The notes under the pieces are model-generated. The model had not been told where the DNA came from and did not search any database. It worked only from the letters and a program-made list of their open reading frames with translations. Source: Dyadobacter sp. CY326 (GTDB lineage Bacteria > Bacteroidota > Bacteroidia > Cytophagales > Spirosomataceae). Taken from it: 64,000 nt of DNA. The DNA lies in contig NZ_JAJUXI010000013.1 in NCBI RefSeq assembly GCF_021390515.1, positions 1 to 64,000 on the forward strand. The letters are read 5' to 3'. How positions within the stretch are numbered: the stretch's first letter is position 1; every line of letters begins with the position of its first letter. Shown piece after piece: positions 26,060 through 34,898 of this stretch. Position numbers and translations under genes: made by a program.

Positions 26060-26895
26060 TTGGTGTCTATCGTACGTATTTTAAGACTATCCTGCTCCCC
26101 AAGTTGTTGATTTTGCACCACATAAACGTAGGAAAGGTTTCGGAAATCGGTAGAAAGCCTTAGCGTAATGTTGTAAAACGTTTGATTAGGATGAACCGCA
26201 ACTGTTTCAACTTTGCCGACCATAATGCCAGGAGGAAAAACAGAATTTTGATCGGAAGTGACGGCCGAGTCTCCTTTGAAGATCTTCGTGTATTTTGAAA
26301 CGTCGATCATATCAATCAGGTTGGGATCTTTTCCCGCCCATTTGGCATAACCGATTTCATTACTGCGCAGAAGCTTGGACGAAACCATAAACTGCGAGTG
26401 CAGAATGGACGTCACCACAGCGTAATTTTCCGAGCAAAATCTGACCTTTCCAACAACGCCCGTGGCCGAAATAACGCCCATCCCAGGCTTAATGCCGTCA
26501 CTCAGGCCCTTATCGATAGTCAGAACATTGTTTGACTTGTTTGTCTCGTTATCGACAACCTTCGCGACGGTAAATGTAAAGCGAGATGCAAACGTGGAAT
26601 CTGGAACATAGCCAGCCGGCGCATCACCAGGTTTTTTCTGTGTCAATGCCGTCACAGTTGCACGCAACTTCGCATTTTCGTTAGCCAATGCAGAATTGAC
26701 TTCGTCCAGTTTTGTGTATTCCCTTGCAGAGTTGGAAAATGCCAATGTTTTGGCAACGTAATGATTGGATGTGTTGAAATAAGTTGCGCCCCAATAAGTG
26801 TTGCTGCGCACAACCAGCCAAATACTGAGAACTTCCAGCAAGACAAAAACCAAAAAGAAACGATTCCGGACAACGAAATCAACGAGTTGGAGCAT
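26056..26895 (-). CDS. mreC: Rod shape-determining protein MreC
   Basis: 279 aa: an N-terminal transmembrane helix (FFLVFVLLEVLSIWLVV, about 13-29), a coiled-coil stretch (LDEVNSALANENAKLRATVTAL, about 58-80), then the periplasmic beta-rich MreC domain with VVDNETNKSNNVLTIDKGLSDGIKPGMGVISATGVVGKV, the conserved dimerising core. It organises the cell-wall elongation machinery from the periplasmic side. 108 nt downstream of mreB and overlapping mreD by 4 nt. Length is typical. Confidence 0.95.
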   Translation of the reverse strand: MLQLVDFVVRNRFFLVFVLLEVLSIWLVVRSNTYWGATYFNTSNHYVAKTLAFSNSAREYTKLDEVNSALANENAKLRATVTALTQKKPGDAPAGYVPDSTFASRFTFTVAKVVDNETNKSNNVLTIDKGLSDGIKPGMGVISATGVVGKVRFCSENYAVVTSILHSQFMVSSKLLRSNEIGYAKWAGKDPNLIDMIDVSKYTKIFKGDSAVTSDQNSVFPPGIMVGKVETVAVHPNQTFYNITLRLSTDFRNLSYVYVVQNQQLGEQDSLKIRTIDTK

Positions 26896-27003
26896 GGGCT
26901 AAATTGTTCACACGCAGTTCATCAATCGGCGCACAATGCGTAAAATATAAATTTTTCAGATGCCGCGAGCCACGCTAATTGATGAACTGTGAACGATCCA
27001 ATA

Positions 27004-28029
27004 CTACGAAATCAGGACCGGCTTATATAATTCAAGATTTTTCAGGACCTCGCCTGTTCCTTTTACAACCGCTTTTAACGGATCGTCTGCAATGTGAACG
27101 GGAAGCTTTGTTTTTTGAGCAATGCGTCGGTCGAGGCCGTGAATAAGGGCCCCACCGCCAGTAAGATAAATTCCGTTTTTGAAAATATCTGCTGAAAGCT
27201 CAGGAGGAGAAATTTCAAGGGCTTTCATAACGCCCTCTTCAATTTTTGAAATGGATTTGTCGAGAGAATAAGCGATTTCGCTGTAAGTAACGCGTATTTC
27301 TTTTGGAATCCCGGTCATCAAGTCGCGGCCACGAATTTGGTAATCGTCCAATGGAATTTCCAGTTCAGGAGACGCAGAGCCAATGGCCATTTTGATCAAT
27401 TCGGCAGAACGCTCACCGATCAACAGATTGTGCTCACGGCGCATATAATCAACAATGTCTCTTGTAAAAACATCGCCTGCAATGCGGACAGACTGCTCGC
27501 AAACAATCCCGGACAATGCAATGACAGCAATTTCCGTTGTTCCACCGCCAATGTCAACGATCATCACACCGTTAGGCTGTGTAATGTCGATTCCAATTCC
27601 AATAGCAGCAGCGATAGGCTCGTGAACCATGTAAACTTCCTTTGCGCCGGCGTGCTCGCATGAATCCTTAACGGCGCGTTTTTCAACTTCTGTAATTCCG
27701 GAAGGAATGCAAACCACCATGCGGTGAGAGGGAGTGAAAAATCGGCTGCCCGTGTCGATCATTTTGATCATGCCGCGGATCATCATTTCAGCAGCCGTAA
27801 AGTCAGCAATTACACCATCTTTAAGTGGGCGGATCGTCTTGATATTCTCATTGGTCTTCTCATGCATCTGCATAGCTGTGTGTCCGATTGCTAAAACTTT
27901 GCCTGTGGTTTTATCCATGGCAATGATCGAAGGCTCATCAACAACTACTGTATCTTTGTGGATGATCAGGGTATTCGCAGTCCCCAAATCGATCGCTATA
28001 TCGCTAGTCAAAAAATCAAACAATCCCAT
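27004..28029 (-). CDS. mreB: Rod shape-determining protein MreB
   Basis: Actin-like ATPase that forms membrane-associated filaments under the inner membrane. 341 aa. Seen: phosphate-1 DLGTANTLIIHKDTVVVDEPSI (14-35), the phosphate-2 region IVDIGGGTTEIAVIAL (about 155-170), the adenosine region YLTGGGALIHGLDRR (about 287-301), and GDVFTRDIVDYMRR. First gene of the mreBCD operon; diverges from the GH3-like gene. No RodA or PBP2 gene follows, unlike many relatives. Confidence 0.98.
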   Translation of the reverse strand: MGLFDFLTSDIAIDLGTANTLIIHKDTVVVDEPSIIAMDKTTGKVLAIGHTAMQMHEKTNENIKTIRPLKDGVIADFTAAEMMIRGMIKMIDTGSRFFTPSHRMVVCIPSGITEVEKRAVKDSCEHAGAKEVYMVHEPIAAAIGIGIDITQPNGVMIVDIGGGTTEIAVIALSGIVCEQSVRIAGDVFTRDIVDYMRREHNLLIGERSAELIKMAIGSASPELEIPLDDYQIRGRDLMTGIPKEIRVTYSEIAYSLDKSISKIEEGVMKALEISPPELSADIFKNGIYLTGGGALIHGLDRRIAQKTKLPVHIADDPLKAVVKGTGEVLKNLELYKPVLIS

Positions 28030-28070
28030 ATATTTTATTAAAATTTTCGCTCACTTTGATTTCAGGTTGG

Positions 28071-28100
28071 CAAAATTACAGATTATTAACCACAAACAAA
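28071..28100 (-). promoter_or_regulatory. Candidate mreB promoter (TTTG-N18-TAATTTTG)
   Basis: Read on the minus strand, TTTG (28100-28097) and TAATTTTG (28078-28071) are 18 nt apart and lie about 42 nt before the mreB ATG. Confidence 0.5.
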
Positions 28101-28188
28101 GGCATTTAAAAAATTTCAGCATACGCCCATTTTAGGCCATAAAATGCCTCTGGGACGCCCTTGTAGAATAGAATTTACAAAACCTGCT

Positions 28189-28196
28189 TACCTTTG
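28189..28196 (+). promoter_or_regulatory. Candidate -7 element of the GH3-like gene (TACCTTTG)
   Basis: TACCTTTG matches TAnnTTTG but ends only 8 nt before the ATG at 28205, so a transcript from it would be nearly leaderless. Confidence 0.4.
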
Positions 28197-28204
28197 TTTT
28201 CACT

Positions 28205-29707
28205 ATGGGAATCAAAGCACTATTGAGTGAGCCGCTGGCTCGATACATTGTACAACAGCAAAAGGAATGGATTTCCAAAAGCATTGAAGTGCAGGAAAAA
28301 TGGAGGAAAGATTTGGTCAAAAAATCCTCCGAAACAAGCTTCGGGAAAGACCACTTCTTTAAGGACATTCAATCTTACTCCGACTTCAAAGAGGCGGTTC
28401 CAGTCCACGACTACGAAGACCTCGGCAACTATATTGGACGGGTTAAAAATGGCGAAAAAGATGTCCTATGGCCGGGAAAGCCATTATATTTTGCCAAAAC
28501 CTCAGGCACAACGTCCGGAACGAAATACATTCCAATCTCAAAAGATTCGATTTCAAATCACATTAACTCGGCCCGTAATGCCATTTTGACGTATATAGCA
28601 GAAACTGGAAAAGCGCAATTCCTGGACAATAAGCTCATTTTCCTCTCCGGAAGTCCTGAGCTGACAGAAACTGGCGGCGTGCTGACAGGGCGTTTGTCAG
28701 GCATTTCCAATCACCATGTCCCGGGATATTTGCGGTCAAACCAAATGCCGAGCTATGCAACTAATTGTATAGAGGATTGGGAAACAAAACTTGATAAAAT
28801 CATTGATGAAACCCTAGATCAGCCCATGTCGCTGATATCCGGGATTCCGCCTTGGGTGCAAATGTATTTTGACAAGATCATTGAACGGACTGGCAAAAAG
28901 ATCAAAGACGTCTTCCCGGAATTTTCTCTGTTCATTTATGGCGGAGTTAATTTTGAGCCTTACCGGGCTAAGCTATACGAGTCTATTGGTAAGCGCATTG
29001 ACTCCATTGAATTGTATCCGGCGTCTGAAGGATTTTTTGCTTATCAGGATTCTCAGCATGACGAAGGTTTGCTGCTGCTGCTCAACACAGGCATTTTCTA
29101 TGAGTTTATTCCTGTCGAAAATTTCTTTGACGAAAAACCTGTCAGACTGTCTATTGGCGAGGTGGAGATTGGGAAAAATTATGCGGTGATCGTTAATAAC
29201 AATGCAGGACTATGGGGTTACTCACTCGGTGATACAATTCGTTTTGTTTCTATAAAACCATACAAAATTCTGGTTACGGGTCGCATTAAGCATTTCATAT
29301 CAGCATTTGGCGAGCACGTGATTGGAGAAGAAATTGAAAATGCGCTTCGTTATGCCATGGAACGCCATCCAGAGGTTGAAGTGATTGAATTTACGGTGGC
29401 GCCAATGGTAAATTCTGAAAGTGGCGGACTTCCTTATCATGAATGGCTGGTTGAATTTGCCGTGCAGCCCAACAATTTTGAACAATTCGTCGCAGACATT
29501 GACAGAAGGCTTACCGAGCTCAATATCTATTATCTGGATTTAATCAAGGGAAATATCTTGCGAACATTGGAGCTGGTGCCTTTACGCAAAAACACATTTA
29601 TAGATTACATGCGCGCCAATGGAAAATTGGGCGGACAGAATAAAGTGCCAAGATTGTCAAACGACCGCAAAATAGCGGACGAGCTGATTAAAATAAACCG
29701 GTCATAA
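28205..29707 (+). CDS. GH3 auxin-responsive promoter family protein (acyl-adenylating enzyme)
   Basis: 500 aa matching the GH3 fold known from plant enzymes that adenylate carboxylic acids and join them to amino acids. Seen: ATP motif AKTSGTTSGTKYIPIS (about 97-113), a middle block YGGVNFEPYRAKLYESIG and SIELYPASEGFFAYQ (about 243-280), and the C-terminal ATP loop YSLGDTIRFVSIKPYKILVTGRIKHFISAFGEHV (about 338-372). Bacterial members are common in Bacteroidota but their substrates are unknown. Whether it uses an indole, jasmonate-like or wholly different acid cannot be told. Followed 26 nt later by dxr, probably in one transcript. Confidence 0.9.
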   Translation: MGIKALLSEPLARYIVQQQKEWISKSIEVQEKWRKDLVKKSSETSFGKDHFFKDIQSYSDFKEAVPVHDYEDLGNYIGRVKNGEKDVLWPGKPLYFAKTSGTTSGTKYIPISKDSISNHINSARNAILTYIAETGKAQFLDNKLIFLSGSPELTETGGVLTGRLSGISNHHVPGYLRSNQMPSYATNCIEDWETKLDKIIDETLDQPMSLISGIPPWVQMYFDKIIERTGKKIKDVFPEFSLFIYGGVNFEPYRAKLYESIGKRIDSIELYPASEGFFAYQDSQHDEGLLLLLNTGIFYEFIPVENFFDEKPVRLSIGEVEIGKNYAVIVNNNAGLWGYSLGDTIRFVSIKPYKILVTGRIKHFISAFGEHVIGEEIENALRYAMERHPEVEVIEFTVAPMVNSESGGLPYHEWLVEFAVQPNNFEQFVADIDRRLTELNIYYLDLIKGNILRTLELVPLRKNTFIDYMRANGKLGGQNKVPRLSNDRKIADELIKINRS

Positions 29708-29733
29708 GCCGGACAATTCATGTGCGTATGAGG

Positions 29734-30894
29734 ATGAAAAAAAATATCGCGATTCTGGGATCAACGGGTTCTATCGGAACGCAGGCGTTGGAAGTGATGG
29801 AGGCGAATCCTGAGGTTTTCTCCGTAACGGTCCTGACCGCGCAGGATAATGCGGATCTGTTGATTGAGCAGGCAGCAAAGTTTCGTCCAAAAGAAGTGGT
29901 TATCGGCAATGAAAAGCTTTTCGAAAAGGTCCAGTCAGCCCTTTCAATTTACGATATCAAGGTTTACAGTGGAATTTCTGCATTGGTTTCTGTAGTGGAA
30001 TCCGACTTTGTGGATACAGTGCTAACTGCAATGGTGGGTTACGCCGGCCTTTTGCCCACAATTCATGCAATTAAGGCAGGAAAAGACATTGCATTGGCCA
30101 ATAAGGAAACGCTTGTTGTAGCAGGTGAGATGATCACCGCACTTGCCAAAGAACATAAAGTCAGCATTTATCCGGTTGATTCTGAACATTCGGCAATTTT
30201 TCAATGCCTTGTGGGAGAGGAGAATAACCCGGTTGAAAAGATCATATTGACAGCTTCCGGCGGTCCATTCCGCGGAAAGGATCGTGCTTATTTGGCAAAT
30301 GTCACCAGAGCGCAGGCTTTGAAACATCCCAACTGGACCATGGGCGCAAAAATCACGATCGACTCTGCGACATTGATGAACAAAGGGCTCGAAGTGATTG
30401 AAGCCAAGTGGTTATTCGACCTCAGCACCGCGCAAATAGACGTGATCGTTCACCCGCAAAGCATTATCCACTCACTCGTGCAATTCGAAGACGGGAGCAT
30501 GAAAGCGCAAATGGGATTGCCTGATATGAAATTGCCCATTCAATACGCATTGCATTATCCGGCCAGATTAAAATCCTCTTTCCCACGGTTTAATTTCCTG
30601 GATTATCCGTCGCTTACATTTGAAAAACCCGATCTGGAAACATTCAGGAACCTGGCTATTGCCTACGAAGTTTTGGAAAAAGGGGGCAATGCAGCTTGCA
30701 TTGTCAACGCAGCTAACGAAATTGCGGTGGAAGCGTTTCTACATGACAAGATCGGATTTCTTGACATTTCAGACGTGATCGTTGAAAGTCTTGCCAAAAT
30801 GACATTCATTTCCAGCCCAAGCTATTCCGATTATGTTCAAACAAATGAAGCAACGAGGCGTTTTGCTTCCGAATTGATACAGGTAAAAGTTTAA
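29734..30894 (+). CDS. dxr: 1-deoxy-D-xylulose-5-phosphate reductoisomerase
   Basis: Second MEP step: converts DXP to 2-C-methyl-erythritol 4-phosphate with NADPH. 386 aa from the ATG at 29734; upstream in-frame GTG/ATG codons (29722, 29728) are less likely because the NADPH motif GSTGSIGTQALEV should start near residue 8. Further motifs: ALANKETLVVAGE (about 118-130), SEHSAIFQCL, TASGGPFRG, and MNKGLEVIEAKWLF. The stop overlaps the next ATG by one base (TAATG). Confidence 0.97.
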   Translation: MKKNIAILGSTGSIGTQALEVMEANPEVFSVTVLTAQDNADLLIEQAAKFRPKEVVIGNEKLFEKVQSALSIYDIKVYSGISALVSVVESDFVDTVLTAMVGYAGLLPTIHAIKAGKDIALANKETLVVAGEMITALAKEHKVSIYPVDSEHSAIFQCLVGEENNPVEKIILTASGGPFRGKDRAYLANVTRAQALKHPNWTMGAKITIDSATLMNKGLEVIEAKWLFDLSTAQIDVIVHPQSIIHSLVQFEDGSMKAQMGLPDMKLPIQYALHYPARLKSSFPRFNFLDYPSLTFEKPDLETFRNLAIAYEVLEKGGNAACIVNAANEIAVEAFLHDKIGFLDISDVIVESLAKMTFISSPSYSDYVQTNEATRRFASELIQVKV

Positions 30895-31343
30895 TGAAAA
30901 CCACCCTTCTAAAATATCTGTCCGTAGCGCTTGCCAGCACGCTTAAATTTTTTGGCGGCCCCATAGCCGGCGTTGTCTTGAAATTAACCTGGATCGAAAC
31001 TGCGATATGTTCGGCTATTGGCATGATGTTCAGCGTGTTAGTGCTGACATATGTGGGCGGAGCAATTCAGAATTTCATCAAAAAACGCCGGAAAACGCCG
31101 CCTAAAAAGTTTAGCAGAACCAATCGCATGGCGGTTAACGTATGGAAGCGGTTTGGCATCATTGGCATTGCATTTCTCACGCCGCCATTGTTTACGCCTC
31201 TTTTCGGACCAATTTTAGCGGTTGCTTTTAAAGTGCCGCGTCCTGCTATTTTCCTGTGGATGTCCACCAGCGCAATCCTCTGGGGGCTTGCGATTTCTTA
31301 CATTGCCCACAAAATGACGTTCATCCAGGAATGGATTAGATGA
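30894..31343 (+). CDS. Small polytopic membrane protein, small-multidrug-export-like
   Basis: 149 aa with three to four hydrophobic segments and a basic loop (FIKKRRKTPPKKFSRTNRMAV, about 60-80). FGGPIAGVVLKLTWIETAICSAIG and GIAFLTPPLFTPLFGPILAVAFK resemble the COG2426-type small multidrug export proteins (DedA-like membrane fold). The function of that family is not established. Its start codon overlaps the dxr stop (TAATG), so translation is coupled. In many Bacteroidota a site-2 protease gene (rseP) sits here instead. Confidence 0.6.
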   Translation: MKTTLLKYLSVALASTLKFFGGPIAGVVLKLTWIETAICSAIGMMFSVLVLTYVGGAIQNFIKKRRKTPPKKFSRTNRMAVNVWKRFGIIGIAFLTPPLFTPLFGPILAVAFKVPRPAIFLWMSTSAILWGLAISYIAHKMTFIQEWIR

Positions 31344-31350
31344 CGACAGC

Positions 31351-32115
31351 TTAGCGGCTGACTTCTTTCTTAGGCGCAGTTGTTTTTTTCATAAAATCGC
31401 CTTGCGAGAAGTATTTTTCGATGAGGCAATACATTAAAATGAAGAAATAGCGACTTCCCATTTCCTTAATTTTCAGCTTCGATTCGCCGTATTTCCGGTT
31501 TGTCCAGCTATTCGGGACAACGGCATAGTTGTAGCCGCGCACCATTGCTTTTAAGGGAAGTTCAATGGTCAAATTGAAGTGAGGCGCCAAAAATGGCTTA
31601 ATGCCTTCAATGGTTTCTCTTTTATAGAGTTTAAAAGCGTTGGTCGTGTCGTTGTACTTAATGCCCATCACCATCTTCACAATAAAATTGGCAACCCGGT
31701 TGATGACTTTTTTCAAAGCAGGATAATCAATCACTTTTCCACCTTTTTCCCATCTAGAACCAAAAACGCAATCATAGTCACCGTCCAGCATTTTGTAATA
31801 ATATTTTACAAGATCTTCGGGATCATCAGACATGTCGGCCATGAAAACGGCTACACAATCTCCTTTAAAACGCTCTAAGCCGTATCTTACCGCATAGCCA
31901 AAGCCATTTGGACCCGGATTTGTGTAGTAGACCAATGTTGGGATTTGCAGCGAAAGCTCGTCCAGCACACGAAGTGTTCCGTCTTTGGAATTATCGTTTG
32001 TGACGCATATTTCGTGAGGAATATTGTATTTATTTAATGTTTGGTGCAGCGATGTAAGAGTGTGTGTAATGGACTCCTCCTCATTATATGCTGGTATTAC
32101 GACGCTTAGCTTCAT
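31351..32115 (-). CDS. Family 2 glycosyltransferase (dolichol-phosphate-mannose-synthase-like)
   Basis: 254 aa from ATG 32115; the open frame begins 9 codons earlier but MKLSVVIPAYNEEES is the standard GT2 opening. Seen: TNDNSKDGTLRVL, NGFGYAVRYGLE, a catalytic FMADMSDDPEDLV (about 93-105), and NAFKLYKRE near 170. No strong membrane anchor, so it is probably membrane-associated through its lipid substrate. It resembles polyprenyl-phosphate sugar synthases more than the 249-aa enzyme at 37.1 kb. It ends the five-gene minus-strand group. Confidence 0.85.
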   Translation of the reverse strand: MKLSVVIPAYNEEESITHTLTSLHQTLNKYNIPHEICVTNDNSKDGTLRVLDELSLQIPTLVYYTNPGPNGFGYAVRYGLERFKGDCVAVFMADMSDDPEDLVKYYYKMLDGDYDCVFGSRWEKGGKVIDYPALKKVINRVANFIVKMVMGIKYNDTTNAFKLYKRETIEGIKPFLAPHFNLTIELPLKAMVRGYNYAVVPNSWTNRKYGESKLKIKEMGSRYFFILMYCLIEKYFSQGDFMKKTTAPKKEVSR

Positions 32116-32159
32116 GGATTGCAGTTGTTGAAAACAGTACAAATTAAAGATTATTAATT

Positions 32160-32984
32160 TTAACTGCCAATTTTTTCCATTGTCGACAGTTGCTCGTCGT
32201 AACGTGCCAGTGTCTTCGCGATGATCGGATCATGCTTGTTGTTCAGCCACTTGCCGACATTTACAAACATTTCGCGCCTGTTTTTCAAAAATTTCAGATT
32301 GGTATTCGAATGAACATTGCTCAATCCTGCACTATGCTTGCGATATACGCCCATAGGCTCAGGGAAATATCCAATTTTGCCCTGCGCAGCCAGCTGAATA
32401 ATCACCGCCCAGTCGCCCGCAGCGGCTTTTGCATGCCAATCTGCGAAGTCATTATTAAGAAAATGATTTCTGTAGACCCAGCTTGCGGTTGCCATAAACC
32501 ATTTGTCTTCCAAAATATCTTCAATAGTCGAGACTAATTTCTGGTCAGGCGCATTAAAAAAATGTTCTGGCGACCCGTCTTCGTAGGTCACCAGAACATT
32601 ATGGTGGGATATGGCAAAATCAGGATTTGCGTCCAGAAAATCGACTTGCTTCTGCAATTTCAACGGATCAGTCCAATAGTCATCACCCTCGCACATCGCC
32701 ACATATTCGCCTTTGCAAGCCTTCAACAGTTGCAGCACATTGTTCCGCCCCGCAAACTCTCGCGGTTCCTTAGGCCCCTGATTCTCCGAATGCAAAAATG
32801 CCCGAATCCGTCCCGGGTTCTTCTTCTGATATTCACGAATGATCGCAGGCGTAGCATCCGTAGAAGCATCATCCCCAATCACAATCTCAAACTCAAAATC
32901 CGTAACCTGCATCAAAGCCCCATCAAGCATCTGCTTAATGTAGTTTTCATGATTGTATGTAGGAACGCAAACGGAAAGTTTCAT
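32160..32984 (-). CDS. Family 2 glycosyltransferase
   Basis: 274 aa, soluble GT-A type. Motifs: VCVPTYNHENYIKQMLDGAL (5-24), IVIGDDASTDATPAIIREY (about 34-52), and the metal-binding VAMCEGDDYWTDPLKLQKQVDFLDANPDF (about 93-121), which ends the nucleotide-sugar domain. The HSAGLSNVHSN part near 240 is typical of O-antigen-like sugar transferases. Donor and acceptor are unknown. It starts 2 nt after the phytanoyl-CoA-dioxygenase-like gene, so it is in the same transcript. Confidence 0.9.
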   Translation of the reverse strand: MKLSVCVPTYNHENYIKQMLDGALMQVTDFEFEIVIGDDASTDATPAIIREYQKKNPGRIRAFLHSENQGPKEPREFAGRNNVLQLLKACKGEYVAMCEGDDYWTDPLKLQKQVDFLDANPDFAISHHNVLVTYEDGSPEHFFNAPDQKLVSTIEDILEDKWFMATASWVYRNHFLNNDFADWHAKAAAGDWAVIIQLAAQGKIGYFPEPMGVYRKHSAGLSNVHSNTNLKFLKNRREMFVNVGKWLNNKHDPIIAKTLARYDEQLSTMEKIGS

Positions 32985-32986
32985 TA

Positions 32987-33805
32987 TCAGCTAAAAACCT
33001 CTTTCAATTGCTCCACGCTAGGAAAGTTCGGTGTTACTAATTCAGTTTCCGGCTTGTAAATGTATGCCATTGGATAACCCCTTTCTATGAATGTTGGCTC
33101 GTCGAGGTTGTTGTAACGCAGCTGCACCGACCAGCGAATGTTGTTGGTAATGTTATTGCCGGATTGGTGGATCAGGAATGCGGAGAAGACGAGAATGTCG
33201 CCGACTTTGAATTCGGTTTGGACGAAATCTTCTTCTTTTAATGATGACGTGATTCCGCCTTGGTAACCTGATGTGGTCGATTCCTGCAAACCAATTTTAT
33301 GACTACCTGGAATAACCTGCAAAGCGCCGATATCCGCGCCGGCGTCAACCATTGGGAACCAGATTACGGTGCTATCCAGCGAGCCTTGACCTGTGCGCCA
33401 GTCCTGGTGTGCGTCCAGTTTCCAGTGTTTGCTGCCGTCTTTTGATAAGAAGCGGCTGTTAAATTGCATCGCAGCACGTGCGCCAATGATCGGGCTGGAA
33501 AGACCAACTTGTTTTAGAATGTCTTCGATTTTTGGATCAAGGCCCAGTTTGTGCAAAGAAAATGTATGCTGAACCGTTTTGCCTGTATTCACAAACGCAT
33601 TAAAGTCTTTTTCGAAAAACTCAAACATTGCATTCTCAAACTCATCGCGGTTGTCGATATCCGGCGTTTTGCCAGTGACGTGCTTGATTTGTGTTGCAAA
33701 TATTTTTCTTGCGTCCGTGTAAATGTTATTGATAACGTCTTTGTCCAAAAAATCTCTTAAAAGGACATAGCCGTCATTGTTGAATTGTTCCTGCAGAGTG
33801 CTCAT
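32987..33805 (-). CDS. Phytanoyl-CoA dioxygenase (PhyH) family protein
   Basis: Fe(II)/2-oxoglutarate-dependent oxygenase fold, 272 aa. Seen: DGYVLLRDFLDKDVINNIYTDA at the start, the first iron ligands in LDAHQDWRTGQG (His and Asp, about 145-160), IPGSHKIG near 190, and the distal His in LIHQSGNNITNNIRWSVQLRY (about 222-242), with Arg of the co-substrate. These enzymes hydroxylate lipids, antibiotic intermediates or sugars; the substrate here is unknown. Its own promoter (TAAATTTG) lies upstream. Confidence 0.88.
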   Translation of the reverse strand: MSTLQEQFNNDGYVLLRDFLDKDVINNIYTDARKIFATQIKHVTGKTPDIDNRDEFENAMFEFFEKDFNAFVNTGKTVQHTFSLHKLGLDPKIEDILKQVGLSSPIIGARAAMQFNSRFLSKDGSKHWKLDAHQDWRTGQGSLDSTVIWFPMVDAGADIGALQVIPGSHKIGLQESTTSGYQGGITSSLKEEDFVQTEFKVGDILVFSAFLIHQSGNNITNNIRWSVQLRYNNLDEPTFIERGYPMAYIYKPETELVTPNFPSVEQLKEVFS

Positions 33806-33886
33806 TTGTATGACACTTTATGTGGTTTTTAAAAAAATTGAGAACCTAATCAGTCAGATAATGTAACCGGCTCTGAATAAGTTCTC

Positions 33887-33894
33887 AAATTTAT
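33887..33894 (-). promoter_or_regulatory. Candidate -7 element of the PhyH-like gene (TAAATTTG)
   Basis: Minus-strand TAAATTTG matches TAnnTTTG, about 80 nt before the start. The outer flanks gagaac (33841-33846) and gttctc (33882-33887) are inverted copies, which might mark an operator. Confidence 0.35.
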
Positions 33895-33943
33895 GTTTCT
33901 ATTGAAATCAAATAAATGACTTTTGTTGCCTTTTAAGCAGATC

Positions 33944-34879
33944 TTAGTCTTCCCAGACTGCATAAGCAAATCCGGCAGCGCCAAAGCCATTGCCATTGTA
34001 AAGCAGATATTTCTTGCCATTATGCTGGTAAAAATTAGCATAATCGATCATTTGGTAATCAAAATCCTCCGGATTATCCGACTTCGCGATTCCTACCAAA
34101 TTATCCTTCCGTTCCCAATTCGTGCCATCCACAGACTCTGCATAACCAAGTCTGTAACTTTGGTTGCGATCTGTGCGGTAATCACGTGTGTGGCGATAAG
34201 AATAGTACATTTTGTAAATCCCATCTTCTTTGAAAACGCTAGGACGGCCCACTGCATGCAGAAAATCATCAAAGTCCAATGCCGGAATGTCGCTGATCTC
34301 CCAACGAATCCCATCTTTGCTAGTTGCCGACTGTCCTCTGTAATAAGGTTCAGGATAATCGTGAATGTATTCACATTTATGGCCGGAAATATACCACATC
34401 CGCCAGGTTCCATCCTCATCGATTATCACCGAAGGCTGTGCGGCCCAAAGCGGATTTTGAATGCTGCGGTCCATGATCGGGCCTACGAACATTTTTTTGA
34501 ATGATAAACCGCCGTCGGTGCTGACAGCGAGTCCCATAGAAAGTCTGTATGAATTCCAGGTGCGGTTCCAGCCCGTGTAGTAAAGCCAGATGTCGCCATT
34601 CGGACGGTTTACAAACCAGGAAGGCATTGCGCCCGTTTCGTCATATTCGCCCGGACCACCCAATTCTAAAATAGGCTTGTCGTGGATGTAAAGGATTTTT
34701 TTCGGATCGTCGTAATCTACATCAATGAATGTTGGGCGCGATTGGCCGTCTTTGTCTCTTGACGAAAAATATATGCGTAAAAAATCTTCGTGCTTATATG
34801 CAAACGGAACCTGCGCGTGCGACAAACTGTGCGGCAATGTTCCGTCCGGCTTATATATAACTCCTTTTTTAACCCACAT
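33944..34879 (-). CDS. Five-bladed beta-propeller protein, glycosidase-like
   Basis: 311 aa. Repeated beta-propeller blades with the Asp/Trp-rich strands of GH43/GH32-type folds: PTFIDVDYDD, MPSWFVNRPNGDIWLYYTGWNR (about 85-105), SVIIDEDGTWRMWYISG (about 150-166), PSVFKEDGIYKMYYSYRH (about 218-235), and NGKKYLLYNGNGFG near the end. The pattern fits predicted glycosylases, but the catalytic acids are not assignable. No signal peptide, so it acts in the cytoplasm. It lies 19 nt after the methyltransferase gene in the same direction. Confidence 0.75.
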   Translation of the reverse strand: MWVKKGVIYKPDGTLPHSLSHAQVPFAYKHEDFLRIYFSSRDKDGQSRPTFIDVDYDDPKKILYIHDKPILELGGPGEYDETGAMPSWFVNRPNGDIWLYYTGWNRTWNSYRLSMGLAVSTDGGLSFKKMFVGPIMDRSIQNPLWAAQPSVIIDEDGTWRMWYISGHKCEYIHDYPEPYYRGQSATSKDGIRWEISDIPALDFDDFLHAVGRPSVFKEDGIYKMYYSYRHTRDYRTDRNQSYRLGYAESVDGTNWERKDNLVGIAKSDNPEDFDYQMIDYANFYQHNGKKYLLYNGNGFGAAGFAYAVWED

Positions 34880-34898
34880 GTAATGATAATGTTATTGA

